DNA of 64,000 nucleotides. Source: Bacteriovoracaceae bacterium UBA3083. Its GTDB lineage: Bacteria; Bdellovibrionota; Bacteriovoracia; Bacteriovoracales; Bacteriovoracaceae. This document shows positions 1-8,255 of the stretch, in pieces (position 1 is the first letter of the stretch; every line of letters begins with the position of its first letter). The notes beneath the pieces are model-generated. The model was not told the DNA's origin. It searched no databases and saw nothing but the letters and a program-made list of their open reading frames with translations. The stretch is from the NCBI GenBank assembly GCA_002366565.1, contig DFBJ01000013.1, positions 372,001-436,000 of the forward strand, in the 5' to 3' direction. A program made the translations under genes and the position numbers.

Positions 1-63
1 TGTGTATTGTGAACCGAAATCAACAATCCAAATTTTTCTATCTACTAGCTTTTCACTTTTCAT
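1..63 (-). CDS. guaA: GMP synthase, N-terminal fragment (cut by window edge)
   Basis: The minus strand opens an ATG at position 63 with an AGGA SD five bases upstream, and 21 codons are visible before the window ends. The visible peptide contains the block IWIVDFGSQYT, which matches the start of the glutamine amidotransferase domain of GMP synthase (family pattern IDFGSQYTQ). The enzyme converts XMP to GMP in the cytoplasm. It lies 7 bp downstream of guaB on the same strand, the classic guaBA operon order, which strongly supports a call made from few residues. Only the first part of the gene is present. Confidence 0.85.
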   Translation of the reverse strand, partial: MKSEKLVDRKIWIVDFGSQYT

Positions 64-70
64 ATTCTTC

Positions 71-1540
71 CTATGATTTCTGGTAGTTTGGTGCTTCTTT
101 AGTAATCATCACATCATGCGGATGAGACTCTTTTAAAGATGCTTGTGTTATTTGAATAAACTCTGCTTTCTCTTGTAACTCAAGGATATTTGTCGCTCCA
201 ACATAACCCATTCCGGCCCTTAGACCTCCAAGCATTTGATAAATATTTGAAGCTAGAGATCCTCTGTATGGAACCTGTCCTTCTATACCTTCTGGTACAA
301 GTTTTTGAATTTCATCTACTTCACCCTGCCCATAACGATCTTTCGACCCTAATGCCATAGCTCCTAGAGATCCCATTCCACGATATACTTTGTAATGCCT
401 TCCTTGATAGAGAATCATCTCTCCTGGAGACTCATCACAACCAGCGAATAGAGAACCAAGCATTACACAACTTGCACCTGCAGCTATCGCCTTTACAATA
501 TCTCCAGAGTACTTTATTCCACCATCAGCAATCATTGGTATTTTCAATTTGCGACATGCGTCTCCGCACTCCATAATTGCACCAAGTTGTGGAACACCAA
601 TACCTGCAACGACTCTTGTTGTACAAATTGAACCTGGACCAATTCCAACCTTTACGCCATCTGCTCCAGCTTTTGCTAAGTCTTCACAAGCTTTTGCAGT
701 TGCAACATTTCCAGCGATAATATCAACTTCAGCAAAAGTTTCTTTTAGCTTTTTAACCATACTAACAACACCCTTAGAGTGTCCGTGTGCAGTATCAACG
801 ACAAGAGCATCTATACCTGCTTCTACAAGTCTGATAGCTCTATCGAATTCTTTATCTCCCACGCCCATTGCACCGGCAACACGTAGTCTTCCGAATCTAT
901 CTTTATTAGAATTTGGAAAGTCATTCTTCTTCATAATATCTTTAATTGTCACTAGGCCAGCGAGTCTTCCTTTATCATCGAGAACAGGAAGCTTCTCTAT
1001 TCTGTGCTTATGTAAAAGAATTTGTGCTTCACCAGGATCGATCCCTTTCTTTGCAGTAACAAGGCGATCTCTTGGTGTCATAATATCTTTAACTTTCCCT
1101 GTAAGGTCTGTTTCAAATTGAGTATCTCTACTAGTTATAATACCAACACAAATATTATCTTGATCTACAACAGGCATCCCGGTGACTTTTCTCTCTCTTG
1201 CAAGAGCAAAAACATCTGATAAAGTTGCCTCTGGTGAAACGGTTACAGGATCAAGAACCATTCCTGCTTCAAACTTTTTAACTTTTCGAACTTCATTTGC
1301 CTGATCTTCTGGTGACATATTCTTATGGAGAACACCTATCCCCCCTTGCTGAGCAAGAACAATTGCTGCTCTTCCCTCAGTAACTGTATCCATTGCAGCT
1401 GAAACAATTGGCATATTCAAATCAATATTTTTTGAAAATTTAGATTTTAAAATTGCATCTGCCGGTAAGATCTCAGAGTAGCCAGGTTTGATTAAAACAT
1501 CATCGTATGTCAAAGCAAGCTTTGGTGTTGAATTGCTCAT
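71..1540 (-). CDS. guaB: Inosine-5'-monophosphate dehydrogenase
   Basis: This is the NAD-dependent oxidation of IMP to XMP, the committed step to guanine nucleotides. The 489-residue protein has the family's usual length. The N-terminus (TYDDVLIKPG) and the dinucleotide/IMP barrel are standard. Two CBS domains lie at about residues 95-205, and the active-site loop GPGSICTTR at 301-309 carries the catalytic cysteine at 306. The C-terminal flap RGMGS...RYGQ is present. The ATG at 1540 has an AGAGGA SD five bases upstream. guaA follows 7 bp downstream, so the two should be co-transcribed. Nothing is missing or unusual. Confidence 0.97.
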   Translation of the reverse strand: MSNSTPKLALTYDDVLIKPGYSEILPADAILKSKFSKNIDLNMPIVSAAMDTVTEGRAAIVLAQQGGIGVLHKNMSPEDQANEVRKVKKFEAGMVLDPVTVSPEATLSDVFALARERKVTGMPVVDQDNICVGIITSRDTQFETDLTGKVKDIMTPRDRLVTAKKGIDPGEAQILLHKHRIEKLPVLDDKGRLAGLVTIKDIMKKNDFPNSNKDRFGRLRVAGAMGVGDKEFDRAIRLVEAGIDALVVDTAHGHSKGVVSMVKKLKETFAEVDIIAGNVATAKACEDLAKAGADGVKVGIGPGSICTTRVVAGIGVPQLGAIMECGDACRKLKIPMIADGGIKYSGDIVKAIAAGASCVMLGSLFAGCDESPGEMILYQGRHYKVYRGMGSLGAMALGSKDRYGQGEVDEIQKLVPEGIEGQVPYRGSLASNIYQMLGGLRAGMGYVGATNILELQEKAEFIQITQASLKESHPHDVMITKEAPNYQKS

Positions 1541-1576
1541 GATTTTCCTCTTTCAAATATAATTTAAGATGTTGAA

Positions 1577-1582
1577 ATTATA
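1577..1582 (-). promoter_or_regulatory. Candidate -10 element for guaB
   Basis: A perfect TATAAT reads on the minus strand 36 bases upstream of the guaB start. It would place transcription initiation near position 1570 with a leader of about 30 nt. No convincing -35 hexamer is visible at the expected spacing, so this is a weak prediction. The intergenic stretch 1541-1698 otherwise holds only the terminator of the preceding gene. Confidence 0.35.
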
Positions 1583-1641
1583 TCTTAAATGTCTATAGAA
1601 AACGATACGAAATACTTGCTCATCAAGAGGCCAAAAACAAT

Positions 1642-1671
1642 AAAAAAAAGCGCTTATCCGAGATAAACGCT
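1642..1671 (-). terminator. Intrinsic terminator after the FecR-domain gene
   Basis: The minus strand reads AGCGTTTATC, a three-base loop, GATAAGCGCT (one G-U pair), then a run of seven T residues. This stem plus T-tract sits 28 bp after the FecR-domain gene stop and before the guaB promoter. It separates the two transcription units. Confidence 0.75.
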
Positions 1672-1698
1672 AAACTAATAAATAAATGTATTTTGCTT

Positions 1699-2832
1699 TT
1701 AGTAGGACTGCTTATAATCTTGATCATAACTCTTTAATTCATTAATCAAAGAATTAATTTCTTTATTATGTCTTAGCTGTTTTTTGTATTCTCTAGTAAG
1801 AGATGATTCAAAAGCATCTTTCTTAATTTTAACTGCTGGCTCAATGATAGATGCTGGCTTTCTATCTGACTTCTTTGGAACTGAAGCGATAGATCTCTTC
1901 TTACTTTTCTTTTGACCGAAAATAGATATTTTCACACCTGTCTTCTTACTATAAGGATTTACTATTTTCTTTTTCTTCTTAACTTTCATAGAAGAAAGTT
2001 TTTTATTATAATATTCCGTTAGTTCAGAATCTAAAGATTCATCTCTTTTATGGGCCTTTCTATAAATAATTTCAGCCCCACTGTTAGTGTTCCTCTCTTT
2101 ATCAATTTCAATAATTGAAGCAACAGATCTAGACTTCGTTTCTTTTAAGTTAAATATCTCTGTATCTTGAGCAGTCAAAATACTCTTCACAGGTTTAACA
2201 TCTTTTTTCTCTATATCTGATTTATCAAATAAAGCTTGAAGTTTTGCAAAAGTATTACTTCCTACAGGAGTAGGATTTCTAGGTGCACCGTTATTATAAT
2301 CTTTAGAAATGAAAGAAAACTTCCCTGAACCGACTTCTAAATTGAGGAAGCTTTCAAAGAGGTTTGCAAATTCAAACTCGCCATTTAAAACAAGTATTTG
2401 GGTCTTAACAACGTTGTTATCGAAATCAACAATTGCCTCACCTTCAGTAAATGAAATAACACTATTCGGAGTTTGAATTTTATAGGCTCCAGAATTTTTA
2501 AGATTCGACTGAACCCAGAGGTATCCATTTTGTAATTCCAGGAATCCTTTTAAAACCTTGGCACTACTTCCACCTGAGAAATGAAAAACTTTATCATTAA
2601 AATTTTTAACTGTTAATTGACCACCAACTTCTGTAAATACTTCTTGAAAGTCATAGATATGATCTCCAGGTTTTAATACTGTAGTTTTCCCCTTAGTAAC
2701 TAAGAACGCATTCCCCTTCACTGCAGTCACCATCATTTCAGGTGATTTAGCATGGGCAATGCCTAAGGATAAGAATGTGAAAAAGAATGAGATTAAACTA
2801 ATTCTTTTTGTGTCTTTGAACAATTTTTTCAT
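1699..2832 (-). CDS. FecR-domain exported protein with lysine-rich C-terminus
   Basis: This is a 377-residue protein with a signal peptide ending near residue 28 (GIAHA). Residues 35-170 resemble a FecR domain, the small beta-rich module found in iron-sensing anti-sigma factors and in many uncharacterised envelope proteins (visible stretches such as VKGNAFLVTKG and LKPGDHIYDFQEVFTEVGG). The second half is lysine/serine rich, with basic clusters near 283-330, and looks poorly structured. No FecI sigma factor or TonB receptor is nearby, so an iron-signalling role is not supported; a periplasmic scaffold or wall-binding role is only a guess. The start overlaps the end of the upstream lipoprotein gene by 35 bp. 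The signal peptide at this start argues that the overlap is real and that the pair is translationally coupled. Confidence 0.7.
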   Translation of the reverse strand: MKKLFKDTKRISLISFFFTFLSLGIAHAKSPEMMVTAVKGNAFLVTKGKTTVLKPGDHIYDFQEVFTEVGGQLTVKNFNDKVFHFSGGSSAKVLKGFLELQNGYLWVQSNLKNSGAYKIQTPNSVISFTEGEAIVDFDNNVVKTQILVLNGEFEFANLFESFLNLEVGSGKFSFISKDYNNGAPRNPTPVGSNTFAKLQALFDKSDIEKKDVKPVKSILTAQDTEIFNLKETKSRSVASIIEIDKERNTNSGAEIIYRKAHKRDESLDSELTEYYNKKLSSMKVKKKKKIVNPYSKKTGVKISIFGQKKSKKRSIASVPKKSDRKPASIIEPAVKIKKDAFESSLTREYKKQLRHNKEINSLINELKSYDQDYKQSY

Positions 2833-3520
2833 AGTGTGTACTCAGTATTTTCCATTCAGGAGTGTTTCTATATTTTTTTCTAAACTCTTCAGCGGCAGAG
2901 AAAAATTTATCCTCATTCCCCATTTTCAGGTTGGCTAAGGCCATCCATAATTTAGAACCTCTATAAAATTTTGATGTTGGGTAATTATCAACTAGCTTTT
3001 GAAAGCTAGAAATTGCCCAGTTATAATGTTTTCCAGACTCAAATGACGCAACACCAGCTTGAAAGAGAAATTGATCATCCATTTTCTCATTATTTGGAAA
3101 TTGCTTTTTGAAAGTATAAAAGAACTGTGCTGACTTCTCAAAGTTGTTCAAAGAGAATTCTTTTTGAGCAACTGCGAGAACTTGATCTGGCTTCCACTTA
3201 TAAACGTCATACTTTACAAGGTCAGTAGCATCCTCAAGAGGTGCAACAGAAGCAATTCCTCTAGATCTTGCAGGCATGGCCCCAGTAGATTCTTTTAATT
3301 GAACTGTTAAAAATTGATTCTTAGTTTCTAATGCAGCAATTTCTGTCTTTAATTTAGTTATTTGATAGTTAAGATCTCTCTTCTCTTTCGATAACTGTAA
3401 AATCATATCTTCTTGCTGATTAATCTGTGCAGATCTTTCTTCGATATGATTAACAAAACCACAAGATGTAATACTTGTTAGTAAAGTAGCAAATGCTGTT
3501 AATTTAATGGCCTTATACAT
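2798..3520 (-). CDS. Lipoprotein with coiled coil and TPR repeats (CpoB/YbgF-like)
   Basis: A 240-residue predicted lipoprotein: the N-terminus ends in the lipobox ITSC, with the acylated cysteine near residue 20. A predicted coiled coil spans about residues 28-72 and TPR-like helices span about 115-230 (for example SAQFFYTFKKQFPNNEKM and AISSFQKLVDNYPTSKF). This order (N-terminal coiled coil, then TPRs) is that of CpoB/YbgF, the periplasmic partner of Tol-Pal and PBP1B. However, no tol-pal genes are nearby and CpoB is not normally lipidated, so the exact identity is uncertain. It is the first gene of a two-gene operon with the overlapping FecR-domain gene. Confidence 0.65.
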   Translation of the reverse strand: MYKAIKLTAFATLLTSITSCGFVNHIEERSAQINQQEDMILQLSKEKRDLNYQITKLKTEIAALETKNQFLTVQLKESTGAMPARSRGIASVAPLEDATDLVKYDVYKWKPDQVLAVAQKEFSLNNFEKSAQFFYTFKKQFPNNEKMDDQFLFQAGVASFESGKHYNWAISSFQKLVDNYPTSKFYRGSKLWMALANLKMGNEDKFFSAAEEFRKKYRNTPEWKILSTHYEKIVQRHKKN

Positions 3521-3543
3521 AGGTCAGTCCTCTTAAAACCTTA

Positions 3544-3572
3544 ATCTTCTCCTACCTAATCGGTAGGAAGAT
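3544..3572. repeat. Intergenic hairpin between the BtuF-like gene and the lipoprotein operon
   Basis: TCCTACC, five-base loop TAATC, GGTAGGA form a perfect seven-pair stem, extendable by four more pairs across a two-base bulge. It lies 47 bp downstream of the BtuF-like gene and 24 bp upstream of the lipoprotein start, both on the minus strand. No clear T-tract follows, so it may be a weak terminator or an operator. Confidence 0.45.
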
Positions 3573-3618
3573 CAAAATGTTTAGTGAAGTCTTTGAAAAA
3601 AGAACTATGATTTAGGAT

Positions 3619-4413
3619 TCAGTCTACTATATGCTGATAACTCTCAAAGATTTCAAGGAGTTGATCAATACCTGAGACAATTGGTGCCGGGCCAGGCTGG
3701 AGAAAAATTTCAGGAGAAAGCTCAAATACTTGCTTATTTTGAATTGCAGAGATTTTTGAGTAACCTTCTCTGTTATAGATATGTTCAAAGTCTACTTTTT
3801 TGCCACACCAGCTTGCTAAAATAATATCTGGGTCAAAGTCTATAACCTCTTCATGAGTTAGGAATCTTCCATTAGCTAAAGAGGATAAGCTCTTCTCTCT
3901 GTGAACAACTTCTCCTCCACAAAGATCAACAATCTCAGAAAACCATTGAATTCCACATATAAGAGGTTCATTCCACTCTTCGATATAAACTTTTGGCCTA
4001 ACTTTAAAAGAGCTGGCTTTTTTTCTGGCTTTGCTAATTTTACTTTCTAGCTCTTTAACGTACTCACTTGCTTTAGCAGTTTCTCCGATTAAGTTTCCCA
4101 CCATCTGAACATAGTTTAAAATACCTTCAACAGATCTATGATTAGCAATAAAAACATTTAGCCCCTCTCCAATTAAGTCTCTAGCAATATCTTTTTGAAT
4201 ATCTGAAAATCCTAATACAAGGTCAGGATTAATCTCTTTAATCCTCTTCAAATTTGCATGGGTAAATGCAGAAATCGTTTTTTTCTTCTTTGCTTCAGGA
4301 GGCCTTTCAACATAAGCGGAGACTCCAACGATGAGCTCACTTCTATCAAGGGCGTAGATAACCTCTACACTCTCCTCGGTCATACATATTATTGATTTTG
4401 GATAAAACCTCAC
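3619..4413 (-). CDS. BtuF-like helical-backbone metal/cobalamin-binding protein, no signal peptide
   Basis: The 264-residue protein looks like a class III substrate-binding protein of the BtuF/FepB kind. Its typical landmarks are an N-terminal lobe containing DRSELIVGVSAY, the NPDLVLGF segment, a long linking helix near residues 115-140, and a C-terminal lobe with IILASWCGK and PGPAPIVSGI. Secreted BtuF delivers vitamin B12 to BtuCD. Here no signal peptide or lipobox is visible, so the protein should be cytoplasmic as encoded, a form also seen in annotated 'cobalamin-binding proteins'. It starts with GTG at 4413, four bases after a GGGGGA SD. No permease or ATPase gene lies next to it. The ligand is unknown; cobalamin is the best guess from family resemblance. 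Confidence 0.7.
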   Translation of the reverse strand: MRFYPKSIICMTEESVEVIYALDRSELIVGVSAYVERPPEAKKKKTISAFTHANLKRIKEINPDLVLGFSDIQKDIARDLIGEGLNVFIANHRSVEGILNYVQMVGNLIGETAKASEYVKELESKISKARKKASSFKVRPKVYIEEWNEPLICGIQWFSEIVDLCGGEVVHREKSLSSLANGRFLTHEEVIDFDPDIILASWCGKKVDFEHIYNREGYSKISAIQNKQVFELSPEIFLQPGPAPIVSGIDQLLEIFESYQHIVD

Positions 4414-4564
4414 TCATTCCCCCATTAACCTTAAGAATAAACAAATCTTAACACTATATTTGTAAAGTTTTAGTAATTTTTCAGTGATATCCCTCAACTT
4501 CTATGGGCATATAACGATAATTTGATACTATAAAGAAGAAAATTTTATCACAGGGATACTATCA

Positions 4565-6808
4565 ATGAGTAAAAACACTCTATTGTTTACTTTAATCACT
4601 CTTTTATGCCTATCGTTCTCTAGCTTTGCAAACAGTCCAAATAAAGAAGAAACTATCCCTAGTACACCAGTAAAGTTCACAGCTTCTACACTAGAGTATC
4701 AAAAAGATAATTATTTAGTTCTTAGTTATAAAAATCACCCTCATTGGCATACTTATTGGAAAAACCCTGGAGATGCAGGACTTCCTTTAAAATTTGAATT
4801 TGAATTCAATGGTAAGAAACAAGAACTATCGTCGCTTGAATGGCCTACACCAAAGAAATACATTGAAGAGGGAAATATGCTCGCCTTTGGGTACTCTGGT
4901 GACTACTCAATCTTCTTCAAACTTCCATCCGAACTTCAGAACACAAAGTATAATATCAAATCAAATTGGTTAGTTTGTAAACACATCTGTATTCCAGGAA
5001 AAGGTGAAATCAGTGGTGAAATTAAAAACTCTTCAATCACAACAATTATCGGAAATACTCATGAAGTAGCTAATGAAAAATTAACTGAGCGTCTTAAAAA
5101 CTTACCAAAAGAAACAGAGTTTCCAAGTAAGCTAGATATCGTTTTAGCTAAAGCAATGGGCCAAGAAGATAATAAATTAGTCTTGTACTATAACCTTACA
5201 GAATTAAATAATAATAAAATCAATCTCGAAAAAAATATATTAACACCTTTCCCTCATGAGCCTTTTAACTTTATACGAGAGAAATTATTTAAAGATAAAA
5301 AAGGAAACTACTATGCTAAATACTCCATCGAGTGGGATGGTGAATACATGGAGCCTGAACTTCCACTTCCACAGGATGGAAACTTCAAGGACCCTTACAA
5401 GTTAAAGTTTCTTTATGCTAATCCAATGACAGGGAAAACAGATGTTATTTCGAAAACATTCCATTCTTTTTCATTAACAGCTGCTGAAAGATTTGAGAAG
5501 TTTACAGAATTACTAACACCTATCGAAACAAACCTCACAGATAGTGCAAAAAAATCTTCTGACTCATCTTCAGATACAACTAATAGTGAAGGGTCTATTT
5601 TTACTTACTTATTTCTAGCCTTTATTGGAGGCCTGATATTAAACTTCATGCCTTGTGTACTTCCAGTAATCTCAATTAAGTTATTTGGTCTAATTCAACA
5701 TAGATCTGAGAGTAATAGTAGAATTTTAAAACATAATTTAAGTTATACCCTTGGGATTCTATTTACTTTTGCAGTACTTGCTCTTGCAATTGTTTTATTC
5801 AAGCAAGCAGGAGAACAAGTTGGCTGGGGATTCCAACTACAATCTCCAATTTTTGTACTAACAATGATTTTTGTACTTTTTGTATTTGCATTAAACATGT
5901 TTGGATTATTTGAATTTAGAACTCCAGGAGGATCAAAGCTTGGTAGTCTAGAAACAAATGAAGGATTCTTTGGTGACTTCACATCAGGTATTCTTGCGAC
6001 AATACTTTCAACACCATGTTCCGCTCCATTCCTTGGTACAGCACTTACTTTTGCTTTCACATCGTCAAACTTTACAATTTTTGCAATTTTTGCATTTGTT
6101 GGACTTGGACTAGCATCTCCATTTCTTATTACAGGTATCTTTCCTACAACAATATCATTCTTACCAAAGCCTGGTATGTGGATGGAGAATTTAAAGAAGT
6201 TTCTTGGTCTAACTCTACTACTTACAACAATTTGGCTAATTGATGTTTACTCATCTCTTACTGATAATGTTGCAGGTGTAATGATTAAATTAAATACTGC
6301 TCTTCTACTTTGCTTCTTTGCATTTTATCTTTCAAAGAAGATTACAAAGTCTAAAATTTGGAAAGGACTATTTCACATACTGTACATTGCATTATTCATT
6401 AATATTATAATGTCGCCTGTATCTGAGAAATCAAACAGTCAATCTGTCCTACTTCATGAAAAGAATGCTCATGGACTTCAGTGGGAAAAGTGGTCAGAAG
6501 AAAAAATGAATACCTACTCAAAAGAGGGTAAAAAAGTATTTATCGATTTTACTGCGAAATGGTGTTTTACATGTAAGGTTAATGAAAAGCTTGTTATTGA
6601 AACACAATCATTTAGAGATCTCGTAGCAACAGAGAATATTCATCTCCTCCTTGCCGACTGGACAAAGAGAGATGAAATTATTGGAAGTTGGCTTAGAAAA
6701 AATGGTTTTGTTGGAGTTCCCGCCTACTTTGTAATTAATAGTGAAGGAAAGCTAATAAACCTAGGTGAAACAATATCAATAGATGAAATTAAAAAGAGCT
6801 TGAATTAA
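4565..6808 (+). CDS. Thiol:disulfide interchange protein, DsbD/ScsB family
   Basis: This inner-membrane reductase passes electrons from cytoplasmic thioredoxin to periplasmic thiol proteins. The 747 residues have three parts. After a signal peptide ending near residue 22 comes a periplasmic N-terminal domain of the ScsB type (HWHTYWKNPGDAG near residue 60). Next is a multi-spanning membrane domain from about 344 to 620, with the paired cysteines C364 (MPCVLP) and C485 (TPCSAP). Last is a thioredoxin-like domain with the redox site WCFTC, C667 and C670. All three cysteine centres needed for the relay are present. It is monocistronic on the plus strand and converges with gpsA, overlapping it by 4 bp. 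The symbol dsbD is withheld because the N-terminal domain is closer to ScsB. Confidence 0.9.
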   Translation: MSKNTLLFTLITLLCLSFSSFANSPNKEETIPSTPVKFTASTLEYQKDNYLVLSYKNHPHWHTYWKNPGDAGLPLKFEFEFNGKKQELSSLEWPTPKKYIEEGNMLAFGYSGDYSIFFKLPSELQNTKYNIKSNWLVCKHICIPGKGEISGEIKNSSITTIIGNTHEVANEKLTERLKNLPKETEFPSKLDIVLAKAMGQEDNKLVLYYNLTELNNNKINLEKNILTPFPHEPFNFIREKLFKDKKGNYYAKYSIEWDGEYMEPELPLPQDGNFKDPYKLKFLYANPMTGKTDVISKTFHSFSLTAAERFEKFTELLTPIETNLTDSAKKSSDSSSDTTNSEGSIFTYLFLAFIGGLILNFMPCVLPVISIKLFGLIQHRSESNSRILKHNLSYTLGILFTFAVLALAIVLFKQAGEQVGWGFQLQSPIFVLTMIFVLFVFALNMFGLFEFRTPGGSKLGSLETNEGFFGDFTSGILATILSTPCSAPFLGTALTFAFTSSNFTIFAIFAFVGLGLASPFLITGIFPTTISFLPKPGMWMENLKKFLGLTLLLTTIWLIDVYSSLTDNVAGVMIKLNTALLLCFFAFYLSKKITKSKIWKGLFHILYIALFINIIMSPVSEKSNSQSVLLHEKNAHGLQWEKWSEEKMNTYSKEGKKVFIDFTAKWCFTCKVNEKLVIETQSFRDLVATENIHLLLADWTKRDEIIGSWLRKNGFVGVPAYFVINSEGKLINLGETISIDEIKKSLN

Positions 6809-6816
6809 TCAAGCTC
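6791..6816. terminator. Bidirectional hairpin spanning both stop codons of dsbD-like gene and gpsA
   Basis: GAGCTTGA, loop ATTAA, TCAAGCTC form a perfect eight-pair stem at 6796-6816, and both convergent genes stop in the loop region. On the minus strand the stem is followed by TTTTT (6791-6795), a good intrinsic terminator for gpsA. On the plus strand only a short AT-rich tail follows. Confidence 0.7.
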
Positions 6817-7833
6817 AAATTTACTAGGTTGGTTCATAAGCTTCTTTAGTACATCTCCAGGAATGGCCTCTTCATAAAGAACTTTATAAACACCTTCGAA
6901 GATATTTGCTCTTATTCCATACTTTTCACATATTAGATGTACTGCTTTTGCTGTTTTATAACCTTCAACAACAGTACGCTGAGAGTTAATAATTTCCAGA
7001 GCACTTCTACCTTTAGCTATTTCAATTCCAAAAGTTTTATTTCTAGATAACTCACCAGTAGTAGTAAGAATTAAATCTCCCATTCCACTTAGGCCATAAA
7101 AAGTTTCAGGTCTAGCATTAAAAACTTTTCCAAAGCGAAGCATTTCTGCGATCCCTCTAGTAATCATTGCTGCTCTAGTATTGTGATTATAACCTAGCCC
7201 TTCAATGATCCCGCCAGCAATGGCCAAAATGTTCTTTAAAGCACCTCCGAGGAGCACTCCTTTAACATCATAACTAGGCAGTACTTTAAAATAAGTAGTA
7301 TCAAGCATTTCAGATATACTTTCTAAAACATGCTTAGATCTTCCTGCAAGGGTCACTAATGTTACTTGTTCCTCTAATATCTCCTTAGCGAAACTAGGCC
7401 CAGATAAGAATGCGAATATTTCTTTATGTTCATTCCAAAGATCGAAAAATAAATCATCAGCCATTTCAAGTGTGACAGGGTCAATCCCTTTAGACAGAGA
7501 TACGAGTGGAACACCATCTGCAAAATACTTAGAAAAACGATCGTAATTTTCTTTAAAGAAGCTGCTTATCCCTGCAGTTGGTAAACCAGAAACAATGATC
7601 TCTACTTTACCTTGAGTCTTTTGATCTACCTCGTCCCAAGTTAGTGCGGGAACAATATTATCGGCTAGTTCTATACCTGGTAGATAAACTGAATTAGTTC
7701 CTTTCAAAAGACTCTCGTAAACATCTTCTGACCTAACTTTTAAAATTACTTTTTTGAAGTTATTAGCAAGTACTGAGGCTATTGATGTACCAAATGCGCC
7801 AGCACCAACAACTAGGGCGTAATCATATTTCAT
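6805..7833 (-). CDS. gpsA: Glycerol-3-phosphate dehydrogenase [NAD(P)+]
   Basis: The enzyme reduces dihydroxyacetone phosphate to sn-glycerol-3-phosphate, the backbone for phospholipids, in the cytoplasm. The 342 residues match the family's length. The nucleotide-binding motif GAGAFGTSIA is at residues 11-20, SKGID and SGPSFAKEI mark the NAD/substrate pocket, and GGALKNILAIAGG with GLSGMGDLILT are conserved C-terminal blocks. The ATG at 7833 has an AGGAG SD five bases upstream. It is 33 bp downstream of the DUF493 gene and probably shares its promoter. It ends tail-to-tail with the DsbD-like gene. Confidence 0.95.
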   Translation of the reverse strand: MKYDYALVVGAGAFGTSIASVLANNFKKVILKVRSEDVYESLLKGTNSVYLPGIELADNIVPALTWDEVDQKTQGKVEIIVSGLPTAGISSFFKENYDRFSKYFADGVPLVSLSKGIDPVTLEMADDLFFDLWNEHKEIFAFLSGPSFAKEILEEQVTLVTLAGRSKHVLESISEMLDTTYFKVLPSYDVKGVLLGGALKNILAIAGGIIEGLGYNHNTRAAMITRGIAEMLRFGKVFNARPETFYGLSGMGDLILTTTGELSRNKTFGIEIAKGRSALEIINSQRTVVEGYKTAKAVHLICEKYGIRANIFEGVYKVLYEEAIPGDVLKKLMNQPSKFELD

Positions 7834-7866
7834 TATTTCTCCTAAGGTAAAACTATCTATAGTTTA

Positions 7867-8127
7867 CTACAGAGATAGAATTCCTGGAATTATAGAGACT
7901 TTTTTGTACATATCGAGAACTATATCTGATGAATCGCATACAGCAGTAAAGCTCACAGCAATATATTTTCCATGCTTAGAAGGCTTTTCTGTTATTTTAT
8001 TGCCCTCTACAAGGGTCTCAAGAGTCTTTAACTCTTCCTTAGGGACAATAAACTTAAATAAATATGAAGCTGGCCATGTGTACTGATCATCTAATAGGGC
8101 CTTAAATTCTTCTAACTCTGTTACCAT
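7867..8127 (-). CDS. DUF493 (YbeD-like) small protein
   Basis: An 86-residue soluble protein with the beta-alpha-beta ACT-like fold signature of the DUF493/YbeD family: the tail KYIAVSFTAVCDSSDIVLDM followed by a short hydrophobic end is typical, and the length is normal. The function is not established. E. coli YbeD sits between dacA and lipB, whereas here it precedes gpsA, so the context gives no clue beyond lipid or envelope neighbourhood. The ATG has an AGGA SD five bases upstream and the gene is probably the first of a DUF493-gpsA operon. Confidence 0.75.
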   Translation of the reverse strand: MVTELEEFKALLDDQYTWPASYLFKFIVPKEELKTLETLVEGNKITEKPSKHGKYIAVSFTAVCDSSDIVLDMYKKVSIIPGILSL

Positions 8128-8169
8128 ACTTATCCTGAATGCTTTAATTGTTTACCATTAATTAAAACA

Positions 8170-8196
8170 ACCAAGGGATTGAGTCAAGTCCTTGGT
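8170..8196. promoter_or_regulatory. 27-bp interrupted palindrome in a divergent promoter region
   Basis: ACCAAGG and CCTTGGT form a perfect seven-base inverted repeat, and the 13 bases between them contain a further short dyad around TTGAGTCAA. It is the only strong symmetry in the 128-bp gap between the DUF493 gene (minus) and the LuxP-like gene (plus), where a regulator could control either. It lies 43 bp from the DUF493 start and 60 bp from the LuxP-like start. Operator function is inference. Confidence 0.4.
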
Positions 8197-8255
8197 AAAT
8201 ACTTTAGTAAAATCAATATCTTCCGAATAGTATACATCTTATAAAAGGAAAGAAT

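Noticed and set aside
549..1121. Plus-strand 190-codon frame inside guaB
   Set aside because: It is antisense to a fully conserved enzyme, has no SD or family resemblance, and has the Ser/Thr/Pro-rich composition of a shadow frame.
4414..4564. Cobalamin riboswitch between the BtuF-like and DsbD-like genes
   Set aside because: The 151 bp are too short and AT-rich and no conserved B12-box-like core was seen.
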